DNA of 64,000 nt from positions 10,201,743 through 10,265,742 of the forward strand of contig NC_088778.1 of NCBI RefSeq assembly GCF_954871325.1, written 5' to 3'. Shown here one piece after another: positions 1 to 12,900 of the stretch. Positions within the stretch are counted from its first letter, which is position 1; each line of letters begins with the position of its first letter. The stretch comes from Gordionus sp. m RMFG-2023. Its lineage: Eukaryota; Nematomorpha; Gordioida; Chordodea; Parachordodidae. A program made the translations under genes and the position numbers. The notes under the pieces were generated by a model. That model ran no database searches. It was not told the DNA's origin and worked only from the letters and a program-made list of their open reading frames with translations.

Positions 1-134
1 GCTTTTAATGAAAAATAGTACTCATTAATTAAAAATATTCATATTTATTACACAGCAGTTTACCTTCGCGTTCAGGTAAAAATAGAATTTCAAATCAAAT
101 GAATGTATATAGAAAATAATACCAATCTCATATG

Positions 135-140
135 TTTATT
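135..140 (-). promoter_or_regulatory. Candidate poly(A) signal of the TSP1-Ig-EGF gene
   Basis: AATAAA on the minus strand, about 48 bases after the stop codon at 188. It is the nearest canonical signal. In sequence this AT-rich it could also arise by chance. Confidence 0.4.
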
Positions 141-187
141 TATTATACGAATATATATCTGATTTTATGAATACAGCTGCGATACAA

Positions 188-990
188 TTATGAAGCATTT
201 ACATATTTATTTAATTGTTTTTGAATATCAGTTGATACATCTTTCATATTTTTAATTATATATCTTAGAATATCTTTATTTTTTTCAATATCATGAATTT
301 CTTCGTTGATAACATCGTCTTCTATAATTTTGTTAACCTTGCTAGCAACAATTTTAGAATCAGTGCTTTCTGGAGAAGGTCTTAGGGGAATCCACAATTT
401 TTCTTCATCCGATATATCTTGAGATGTTTCTAAAGAATGTATACTTAGTTTTAGATGTTCCTGTGATTTTAATTTATTTTTTTGATCCACATATTTTTTC
501 CTTTCTTTCAATTTTCTGACTCTACTTTTTCCTTTTTGTTTATTATTTTCGCTTTCATTAATATCACTTACAGGCCTATAGCTTTTTATTTGATTTGAAA
601 AATCATCGGGATTAAAAAATATCTCAACGTCTTCTTCAGGGTTTGAGTATTTGTTTGTAAGTATGACAGAGTGAATAGAACGAACACTAAATTCATCATC
701 ATCGAGTAAATTTAAAATACCTTTTGAATTACTGTAATTATAAACTAATTTATTTTTCATCATACAATTTTTTGAATCTTTTTTTATTAAATCAAAGGAA
801 CTATCAAATGTTTCTATTTCTATTATTTCAATATCGGGTAAAGTATATCTTTTAGAGCTTGTATTCTCCATAAAAACCCAAAATATCATTAAGAAGCATA
901 ATATAAATAGAAATAGAGCTAATAAAGTAAAAATCAACCAAGGTCCATAATGAATAGGTTCCTTCTTTTCACAATAATCTCCCATGTAAC
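188..990 (-). CDS. Exon 5: last EGF cysteine, transmembrane helix, cytoplasmic tail
   Basis: The acceptor TTATCTTTAG|GTTACATGGG has a good pyrimidine tract and supplies the two missing bases of the split Gly codon. The protein then reads GYMGDYCEKK, which places C453 eight residues after C444 as an EGF needs. A helix of about 26 hydrophobic residues (WLIFTLLALFLFILCFLMIF and more) follows, then 224 mostly charged residues ending KYVNAS and a TAA stop. The tail holds basic clusters (KGKSRVRKLKERKK) and acidic stretches. No known domain is recognised in it. Confidence 0.85.
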
Positions 991-3900
991 CTAAAGATAA
1001 ATTAAACATTATTAGTAACGTTCAATAATTAAAATCAAATATAAATCTATTTTCATATCCTTTAAATTACCTTAATCTTTACATCTAAGAAAATCGATAT
1101 GATATAATTATAGCAGTATAAATCGAAAAAGAGAAATATCTTAATTTAATTTTTTTTTTCTAAGTCATTTTATATCTCTTTTATACTTGTAACAAAAAAA
1201 GCACTTGCTCCAAACTGAATATATTTATAAATATTTTTATATGAAAGAAATTAAACTATTATCATGGAAATAACTATTTTTAAAAATTCGGAAATTATGG
1301 TCAGGGGCTTACTGGGAGACTAAAGGCCCCGTGGGAGATTTCTAAGAGAGGCCCCATAGTAGGGAGACGTTTACGGGCTTACAGCCCGCTTATACCCGGC
1401 CTGCGGCCGGGAATTATAAAATTTTATTTGAAATCTATTACATTATATTAAAATTTAATATAATTTTTCTTTTTACTATTTATGTTTTATTTAAAACAAT
1501 TACTCGTCCTTTGAGTTGAACACATTAATCTTCGTTAATTTATAAATTTTTGTGATTATTACATATAGTATTTTATTCAATTAATGGCTGACAACGCGCC
1601 AACCCGTAATAAATAAATGATCTAATATAATCTACCCATATTTTTTATATATTAGAATTAATTTATATCATAATTCATATTATTACTAGTAATATATTTG
1701 CTAAATCTGAATTGTTGAGAAAAAAATCTGTTAACAAAATATTTATAGAACAAAAAAATAATATATTGATAGAAATTAAATAAACTGGAATATTTTTATA
1801 ATAAACGAAATATAAAAATGTAATATATTTAAAAAAAAAGTACTATATGTAAACTATTGATAATGCAATGGTCTGCTGATAGTGAGCTTGATGCAATAAT
1901 AATAATATGTTGTTGCGCACGGCTCAAAATTGATAGCATTTGACTAAATCCCGCGTCGGCCACAAAAGGTTTGGTCTTAAATAATTGAAGCACAGGAGTG
2001 AGGCAAAATGAAAATAATTTTTCTTTTATATTGCTAAAAGTATTATCATTTAAAGGTAAAGAAGAATATGATGAGCATATTGTTGATGTAATTGTAATAG
2101 AGGTTATATCTCTTGTTATTAAATATGGTATTTTAAAATTTGTGGTTTGAGGAAAAGTCATGTTATATTAGAACATGATCCAAAATTTATAATGGGTGAA
2201 GATACTTGAATAAACATAAAGATGGATGATTTTTTTAATATGTGATCTATGTGGACTTTATATGGTATGAATTACAGTCAGCCAACGTTGTATTATTACC
2301 TTTTTTGGAGCATAAAGGAGAGTCTAAAGAAGTTTCAAGAAATGAAGATGATTTTTGTAAGTTTGTAGTTGTTATATTGGAAAAAGAAAACTTTTGCTGT
2401 TTTGGTTTTTCACCAGCTATCTTAACTTCTTTATAAGATTTATCATGAAGTTTATCTGCTTCACTTTTGTTCCTTTTTTTACTATAAATTTTTATGCATG
2501 ATAATATAAAAATATAGATTTTAATTTAAAATTAGAATTTATATCTAATAAATAGCTATCAATGTTATCTATATATTTTTTCTTCATATTTAATGATTTA
2601 TGTCAGATAAAAGTTGATGTTATGTTTGAATGATAAGATCATTAATAATTAATATATTTGAAGTAAAAATTTCATTCCAGCCCAGAAAAATCCTTAAACA
2701 TTTACATTGGATTCTGTCTGTGAAACAAACATGGCTCATTTTAGTTGGGGGAGGGAGGGGGGGGGGTATTATAAATGTTCTTAATTCTTATACTTAGTTC
2801 TGGGCTAGAATAGTTAATTTCATTTTTAAGATAATTAAATAAAATGAATATTGTTAATCGAGATTGACTTTTTAAATTTGTTTAATTTAAATTGCTTTTA
2901 TTTTAAACATGTTATCCTTTAACCATGTATTTCGTTTAAATTGTTTTTTTTATAATACACATATATATATATATACCTTATTTTATAGTTATTTTTAGTC
3001 ATTTTTAGTTTTAGATAAATTTATAATAAATAAAACATTTTTTCTTGTTCATACAACACCAACCGTTATTGATATATAACATGGTGCCCCTCTCTGTATG
3101 ATAACTCACGCACAATGATATATAAAAAAATCTCATATATATTGTGCATATGCTGATAAATATAAAAAATAAAAAATTTTTTTTGGAATTATGTAATAAA
3201 TTATAAAAATTATTCGATATAAAGGACACACACAAAGTAAAAAAAAAATTTTTTTATATGACTTTACAACGACAATATATATCTTTATGCTAATTTAAAT
3301 AGTTTTAAAATAAAAATTTGCAATTTGGATAAAAAAAATTTACATATTTATATGACTTTATAGTGACAATATATATCTTTATGCTGATTTAAATAAAGTT
3401 TTAAAATAAAAATTTGCAATTTGGATAAAAAAAAAGCCCGTCTCGGGCCTAATTCTATTTAAAATAATCGGGTTCGGGCCGGGTCGGGCCTAATATTTTT
3501 AAAAAAATTTAGGGCCGGGTCGGGTCGGACTTTGGAAATTTTATTAAACATATCTAAATTTATCAATTTTATATTGAATTTTTTATGTAAAATAAAATTT
3601 TCTGATTTAATTTATTGAAACACGCTATATAACATATGTCTTTTATTTTAAGTAATTATAAAAATTAATTTCTATATTTAAATAAATTCGGGCCTGATCG
3701 GGCCGGTAAATTTTTTTAAAATAAAATTCGGGTTCGGGCCGGGCCGGCAAAACTTTTTTAAAAAAATTTCGGGCCGGGCTTGAAAAATTAGGCCCGATGC
3801 AGATCACTAATAATAATAGCAACAGAAACCTTCATAATAATAATCATCAATCTTATAACAACAACTATGGTAGGAACAACGCCTCGTTTAATTATAATCA

Positions 3901-6900
3901 GAGGAGACAGATTCAATGTGGCGATCAAAATCATAATAATTACCGATCTTATAACAACAATTCAAGTAAATGAAGGAAACAACAGGTGACATAATAATGA
4001 TAGAAAACAAATCGAATATGACGATCGTTATCAGTGGAAGGATTTTAATCAAAGAAAACAAATCCAGTATGATAATCAAAACTTCTACGATAGCAATAGT
4101 AATATGAACATTGAAGAAGTTGGGGAAAATAAAGTTGGCACTGCCAAAAGCAATAATGAGAATGATTTCAATGTCAACAACCTGGCTGAAAATACAGACA
4201 AAGGTGATGACAGTGCTTTTATGACTACTTTTTAATTGAATAATGTTACTACAACTATGCAGGTTGACACTGGATAAAAGTATACCATCATACCTCATGA
4301 TTTGGCTAAAAAAATTGGCATAAGAGAAATGAAGAAATCCAGTTTACGGCTAACAGCCTACGACGGAAACTTGATTAAAATCATCGGGACAACTCAAGTT
4401 AAAGTAAGTTATGAAGGAATCACTAAATATTTACTAGCAGTAATTTAGAGTCGAGAAAGAACGCGTTATTAAGAAGAATCTGGATCAATGCCTTAAAAAT
4501 ATTTTAAATAAATTAATAGGAAATGTCGACACCAATTATGAAGACGAAATCAATAAACTTATTAAAGATTGTGAATCCAAATTGACTAGCGAACCAATTA
4601 ACAAAGTAAATGCCAAATTACATGTAAGATGTGACGCCCAACCTAAAATAATACCACCAAGACGTATATCGTATTCAAAGATTGATCTTGTGGGTGAAGA
4701 ACTGAATAGATGGATACACGAAAAAATTATTGAGCCTGTAAATGATGTGCGATGGGCGAGTCCTATAACCGCCGTATACAAAGATGATGGGAGCATCAGG
4801 CTTTGCGCAGATTTTAAATACACTATAAACCCAGCTCTCTAAAACTTTAGATACCCACTTCCACGTATAAATGATCTTATAGCTAAACTTTCAGAAGGAA
4901 AAAAATTTACCAAAATCGATTTCAAAATGCTTTTCTACAAGTTCCTATCGATAAAAAAGCAGAAAATTTTTAACTATATCCACACATAAGGGATACTACC
5001 AATTTACCAGACTTCCTTTTGGGTTGAAAACTTCATCTGCTATATTCCCACAAATCATGGATCAGATTTTCGGTGATATGAAAGATGTTATATTTTATAT
5101 TGATGATTTATTAATAACTGGAAATAACGATGAAGCACATTTAAACAACATCAAAAAGGTGTTTGAGAGAAAATTATGGTACGGGTTAAATTAAGAAAGA
5201 GAGAATGCTATAACACAGTTGCATACCACGACTCTCCTAATAAGGACGGAAGTGTGGACAAAAATATTAAAACTAATGATAAGAATATTGTAACACCGAT
5301 TCCTAGACCGATACGAAGTAGACAAAAACCTGCTTATCTAAAAGATTATAGATAAAATAGAGCAAAATATATTGCTGTAAAATATTATTTAATATTATGA
5401 CTTATTATAAATACAATGATATTACAAAACATCGACCAAATTTATATATTTGTAACTAGCAGCGTCACTAGGAATAACGCGATAGAGCTGGAGCCCCTGA
5501 AATACCACTAAAAAAAAGGTAAGTTGGCTTCAAAATAAAAGGATGATTTAGGTAATGTTAGCTTTAAAAAAAAAGGTAATTTTATTTGTTTTCTTTAAAA
5601 ATAGGATAAAATTTGAGTCCCCTGAGATTGTAAAGGCTAATGATGCCCCTGTTGCATAAAATCATAGTTATTATTTTTCAAAAAAACTTATTTCTGGATA
5701 ATTTTTAAATATAATTTTATTCTTTAATAATATTTTTATTTTTTTTGTTTTTAAATTTTTTTCTAAATAAAAATTTATTAAATTATGAAAATGGATTTAT
5801 TTATTTGATGTTTATTTAATAAAAAAAATGATATGCTGCTATAGTAATATTATTTTTGTTACAATTTATTAGTGATTTTCACACCCAAAATTTTAAGCAA
5901 AAATTATTTTTTGAAGTTCAAAACGATCTTTGAACATATTTCGATTTAATAAAAATTTTAAATCTTGTTTGTAAATAAATCTTTTTGAGGAAATCTTTTG
6001 TGATCTTTATTAGTATTTTTTATCATTTTTGTAAAATTATCTATTTTTTTATGTATAAAAGAGGTGGTTTTTTCTACAAGTTTTTATTAAAAATATTTAT
6101 ATGAAACTTTTTTATGTTATTTTATATGATCTTTTTAAGGGTAATATTTTAATGTGCCGATTGTCATATTCGTTATTTTTAACATTTTTAAATTTTTTTA
6201 ACACAAAAGGGTAAAAATAATATTTATATTGTAAAGATGTTAAATTATAAATTTAATCAAGATGTTAAATTATAAATTTAATCAAGATGTTAAATTATAA
6301 ATTTAATGAAGATGTTAAATTATAAATTTAATGAAGAAGTTAAATTATAAATTCAATGAAGATGTTCCTTGGAAAAAATGACATTATAATAATCGGTATT
6401 TTTAAACATATTAGATATTTTTAACATTTTAAATTAAAATTTCAATTAAGATGTACCATATACAAGTGGCAATTGTCATTATCGTTATTTAAAGTTTTTT
6501 TAATTTTTTTGACGCAAATGGGCAAAGGTAAGTATTGCTAACATATTAAATTAAAAATTTATTGAAGATGTACTATAGATAAGTGACAGTTATCATTATC
6601 ATTATTTTTAAAGTTTTTTGACATAAATAGCTAAAATAAGTATTGCTAACATGTTTAAATAAAACTTCAGTGAAGATGTACCCTAGATAAGTGACAATTG
6701 ACATGATCGTTATTTTTAAAGTTTTTGAATTTTTTTGACGCAAATGGGTAAAAATATAGATTGCAAACATGTTAAAGTAAAATTTCACGAAGATGTAACA
6801 TAAAAAGGTGACAATTGTCATAATTGTTATTTTTAAAGTTTTTTGAATTTTTTAACGCAAATAGGTTAAAAGATAAATTGTAGTTAAATTAAAATTTCTT

Positions 6901-9900
6901 GAAGAAGTAGAAAAGTGACAATTTAATCGTTATATTTTTAAAGTTTTATATTTTTTTTGAGAAATCATTCAAAAAAAACTATTTCATTTAAATTTATTGA
7001 AATAATTCAGAAAAGTTCCAATTATCACAATCTTCGTTCTTTAACATTCTTATTATTTTTTTGAGAAATGTGTTGATACCATTTGGCAAACCAAATGACA
7101 ATTTTCATGCTTGTAATCGTTGTCCCTTTTATCCAGCTTAAAATTAGATAAAGAATATGCAAAGTGATTACTAAAGAGGGTTGTAACTCAAGTTAAATTC
7201 TAAGCTTTTAAGATATAGAAATCTTATTCTTTTAATTAAAAAATTTTAATTCTACATTAAAATGTATAACCCTGCATTCACAGTTAGCAAAAATTTTTGT
7301 ATACTCACGGCGAAATCCTGCTGAGTCTGAATTCAGAGTAAGATTTATATGAAAAGAACTTAAAAACCATATAACATGTTTACAATATATACTTTAACAC
7401 ATTTACATCAAAAAAGTTTAAAAAAACTTTAATATAATGATTATGACGATTGTCCCCTTTCAATGCTACATCTTCATGAAATTTTAATTTAAAATGTTCA
7501 TAATCTATATTTTTACCCATTTGCGTCAAAAAAATTCAAAAAATTTTAAAAACAACGATTATGATAATTGTCACTTTTCTATGCTTAACATCATGAAATT
7601 TTAATTTAACATGTTTAAAAACTATATTTTTACCCATTACCGTCAAAAAATTCAAAAAACTTTAAAAATAACGATTATGATAATTGTCACTTATCTAAGG
7701 TACATCTTCACATAAGTTTTATTTTAACATGTTAGCAGTACTTATTTTAGCCTATTTAAGTAAAAAAACTTTAAAAATAATGATTATGATAATTGTCACT
7801 TATCTATAGTACATCTTCAATAAATTTTAAATTTAATATGTTAGCAATACTTACCTTTGCCCATTTGCGTCAAAAAAATTAAAAAAACTTTAAATAACGA
7901 TAATCACAATTGTCACTTTTATATGGTACATCTTAATTGAAATTTTAATTTAACATGTTAAAAATACATATTTTTGCCCATTAGTGTCAAAAAAATCTAA
8001 TATGTTAAAAAATACCGATTATTATAATATCATTTTTCCAAGGAACTTCTCCATTTAATTTATGATTTAACATCTTTACAATATGAATATTATTTTACCG
8101 TTTTGTGTCAAAAAATTACAAAAATGTTAAATAACGAATATGAGTATTGTCACATTAAAATATTTTCGCTAAAAATTATTATATAAAATAACATAAAAAA
8201 GTTTTTTTAAAAAAATTATTTAGAAAAAACACTTCTTATACTTTAAAAAAATAGATAATTTAACAAAGATGACAAAAAAAACTATAAAAGATTTTATCTA
8301 AAAGATTATTTATTTATAATAAAATTCACAAAAGAATTGTTCAAAAATGATTTATTTGCAAAGATTTAAAATTCTTCCAAAATATGTTCAAAAATCAACT
8401 TCAAATGCTTAAAATTTTGGGCGTGAAAATCACTAATAAATTATTACAATAGCAGCATATCATCTTCTTTTATTAAAAAAGCATAAATAAATAAATCCAT
8501 TTTCAGAATATAATCATATTTCATTTCCTAATATAATAATATAAATAAGCTGGCTTGAGCCTGAGTTTATTTTTAGACTCAAAAACTGGCTGAGTTTAGG
8601 GCTAAGCCGGCTTGGCTCAGTCGTCAACACTAATTACAAATAATCGGCTCAAAAGTCGGCTTGAGCTAATGAGCCAGCTTGAGCCAACTCCTGAGCGGAC
8701 TCGAGCCAGCCGACTCATATGACTCAATGAGCCGGCTTGAGCCTTAGTCCATTTTTCGGCTCAAAAACTGGCTGAGTTAAGGCTAAGCCGGCTTGGCTCA
8801 GCCGTTTAACAACACTATATTTAAAAGCCTATATTTCATAATGTGGGAGGAAATTGTTGATGGCGGGGGGGGGGGTGTAGGTATAGGTTTTTGAAGGAGG
8901 GGCGTTGTTCCCAGTGAATATCCTGTCATGTAGACGCTGACCGTAATAACGGTATAAGATGTTGTTGAATGAATATATAACAATATTTTTTCTCAAATAA
9001 ATTCAACTTAATTTAATAATATAAAAATTATCTCATGTTAGATTCCGATTTTATTTTTAAATCCCAGAATAATAAAGGTTTTGATAGTATTAGAAATATT
9101 CCTTCTTATATGATTTTCTCTCTTATTGATTATTTTCATATTTAAAACAATATAATATTCCAACTTTAGGTTTTAATAATAGACAAATTCTGTATGGCAT
9201 ATACAGTTTGCCGTTCACACAAAAATTCTTATTATGAGTACAAAATAGTAAACAACAATTTTTATATTTTTTTATCTTTCAATTCGAGCGTCATATAAAA
9301 ATATAATTTGAAAAATTGTCAATACCTCTATATTTTTCGTTCTTTTGAACATCATTCAAAACTAACATTTATTTTTAAAAATTTTACACTCCACTTATAA
9401 TTTTTTCATTAAATGTCAGTTGAATATTTATAAAATTATTTTAAAAATTTTTAATAAATTTATTAACTTAAAATAATTTAACATATTATGAAATAGTCAA
9501 AATAATCTATGTTTTTAAAAAAAAAAGAATATCTATAAACTTATCGAATAAAAATAAAGTTGTGATTTTTTATAGAATACTCAAATATTCTTATTTTTTA
9601 ATTACTCTACCCCATATCTATGTATTTTAATTTTTTTATAAAATGTGATTCATCGCTATTTGTTAGTCACAACTATTTGTGATTCATGGCTATTTTTTGA
9701 TTCCGTGCCATTTTTGATTCCCATTCTACATTCTCCCCGGCAGAAGGCCAGGCTAGGGCGACGCCCTAATATAAAAGAAACTTCACATGTAAATATTAAT
9801 TGTTGTTATAAATTAATTTTTAAGATTATTTTGAATATTCTATAATATATTTTTATGAAATGTTGTAAACGAACGCATTCAAATTAAACTTTGTTTTTGA

Positions 9901-12900
9901 AAAAAGTGATGAGTGACTTTCCTTTTATTTTTGAGTAACTTTGAACGTGAACGTGCTCCTTTTTTTTGACGAACGCGTCCGCTTTTTACTTTCGTTCAAT
10001 TTAGAAAAACTTCTTATTTTTATTCATCTGAAAAACAAAAATATAAATTTAATATTAATACAAATTATTTAAAAAAAAAGGATTATTTAAAAAAGAGGGT
10101 TATTTTTTAATCCGATGTTTCCTTTATCACTTGAATTTTTTTAACCAACCACAGTATAGTTTATTAATTTAAATATTATTATTTATAAATTAGCGTAAGT
10201 ATGGATATTGTTATTTCATCATCATAATCTGATTCTGATATAATATATACTTCACAGTAACATACTATAATCATCCATCCTTACCAAATTTAAATTGTGT
10301 CCAAAGTATAATATCAGTTTTAAAATCTTCAAGTTCTAATTCAAAGAGATACTTGATTGCATTATTTATTATTTTATCTAACTTCAAGTACCCTGTTAAT
10401 AATTTATTTTAGATGTATTTCACGGCTTATTAAATTATTATGAATATTAAAAATCATTAAATATTATATACTAGATATAAAAAGTTAATATTTTTTAGAA
10501 TTTATTTATTTTTAGTGTGATTATTTGAAATTTCGCTATTATTTTTAAGTTTTTATTTAGGGTTTTATATTTTAATAGTTGAACACAATTTAAAGTAATT
10601 ACAAATTTATATATTTTATAAATAATTATTTTATATGATATATAAAAGTTTTTATTTATTATTTCTAATAAAAAAATTTTAAAAATTTTTTATTCACTTA
10701 TAAAACTATTAAATTTAAACATGGCTAATATATTGGTTGTGTTAAAAAATATATGATATTTATTTATATTAAATAAAAAAATTTAAAATTTATTCATAAA
10801 GTTTTGAACAAACGTGAATGCGTCCATGAAAGTGAAAGCGTTTCTTTTTTTGAAAGTGAACGCTACCTGGACGTGTTCTATTTTTGTCAATGAATATTGA
10901 ATGCGAAGGCGTTCATTTTGCTTAATGCAATACCTGCACAAAATTAAACAAATAAATGTTTTTAGAATTTATTTTTAATTAATAAATTTAGAAGATTAAT
11001 GTTTAAAAAAAATTTTTTTAAAATAAATTTCTGTTTTGAATGAGAATTTGTTCGAAAGAATGATAAAAATAGGGGTAAGTATTTTTTTTCTTATATGATG
11101 TTCAAAGTGATAACAAATTATAAAAAATGTTGAGTTTCTGTGTGAAAACAACGGCAAGCCCTGTATCTCTTATTATCTTGCATTGGAATATTGTACCCCA
11201 ATTTATTCAAGATAATCAATATACTTTGTTTTACTATATCCTGCAATTATGGTTGGCCAATTAAGATCCCAACAAAATCAACCACAGGATGGGGCGCCTA
11301 GTCAGCCCCCACCGAATTTGCTTACACCAGATAATTCAGTCAACCTCCCGGCAGATGGAGCCGCAGCGATCACCCTGGCGATACAACAGATTTCCCAACA
11401 AATGGAAACGATGTCAACACGAATGCTAAACTTGGAAACAAGCAGGAGACGATCGCCTTCGGTCAGAAGTAATTATACTTCTACGCCATTTCTGGACCAA
11501 CCCAGACAAAGCAGAGCGCCATCGCCAGCCCCCTTGCCAACAGTCAGACCACCATTAACCGTCGAGGAAAAGGTAGCCAAGCTCACAAGAGTTTGGGCGG
11601 GTGTATCAACCGACCTCCTCGAACCCCGATGCAAGGCTAGTGAAAGAGACCGCCATCAACTCAAACACCTCAAGGAAGTTGTGGACCTAATTTCAGCAAA
11701 CACAGAACCAGGAATCATCGACTCGATAACTAGAAGAGTCCGCATACTAGGCCTGGCAATACACTGGGGATGGGACACAGCCCGCCTCAACGATACTTCC
11801 TACCAGGAAAAGTTCTTAGACTCGGAGGAGATCAAACTAGCCAAAGAGCCCTTTCGGAGCAAGGGCCGCGCAGGCCCCCCTACGTCTTACAGGCGGCGCC
11901 CGGAAAGAAAGGAAGCGCCCACCACCAGGGGGAAGAAAAGAAAATAGAAATGATAGCGCCGCAAATAACAATCTATTTCTCCCTTCTACGCTACCTACTA
12001 ACGTCCCTTCCCCCAATACCCAAAGGCCCTTTTTAGGGCCACCCAATACCCAACAGCCCTTATTAGGGCTACCTACGTATGAATCTATGGGGGTCATACG
12101 CCCGGACAACGGCCCACCAGTCCGAAGAGGAGACGCAGCTCAATTTCCTGATTGGCTAAAAAGGGTAAATCTTTACCTAAGGGAATTGAGGCATCAGCTG
12201 TTTTCTCCTGACGAAGGTATTAGCTCGGATGACGAAAATAACAATAATCATCCCCCGTCGGTCCCCGAGCAAATACCCGCCAATCAACCTGCTAGATCGG
12301 ACTCCGATATTCCATCATTTCGTTCCGAAGATTCAGGAATCCCCGAATTGTGGTTACCAAATACATCAACCATGACATGGGAATCTAGCAGTGATGGCAA
12401 TCTCGAAGCAACATCCATCATCTCCGAGCTTGAGAACGCAATCTTCAGCGATGGAGGCGATTCAGGTATGCCCCAGGTAGGGTCAACGGCAATTCCCAAC
12501 TTATCAGGTATCCTGAATGGAATAACTGGTGTGAATTTGCACGCGACTTTTACGGATGAACAGCTAAGGGACAGCCCACAACTTGATATTAGTAGGGCAA
12601 GGCTGACTCCCGGTCCACTAATGTCAAACTTCACGAGACGCGTCGCCGCCCGTGGCTTCAGACCTAGATTGGACACCTTAAAAATTAACAACAATGAAAG
12701 ACACTACTTTACACATAGGAACAGCCACGCCATCTCCGAACGATACTATGGAATCGTTCAACAAATGATAGCCGCCGATATCGTTATAGAAACCGACAGC
12801 AACCAAATCTGCTCACCACTATACGTTATCCCCAAGGCAAACGGCGTGCCAAGAGTCATCAGTGACTTTTCAGAGACGTCAAAGAATTTCCTACACTACC

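Noticed and set aside
4582-4842. 86-residue frame as a host gene
   Set aside because: It is the reverse transcriptase start of the Gypsy fossil at 3810-5355.
11770-12109. Overlapping frames in the Gag-RT junction of the compact RT element
   Set aside because: Out-of-frame shadows in a GC-richer region; the two annotated frames explain the sequence.
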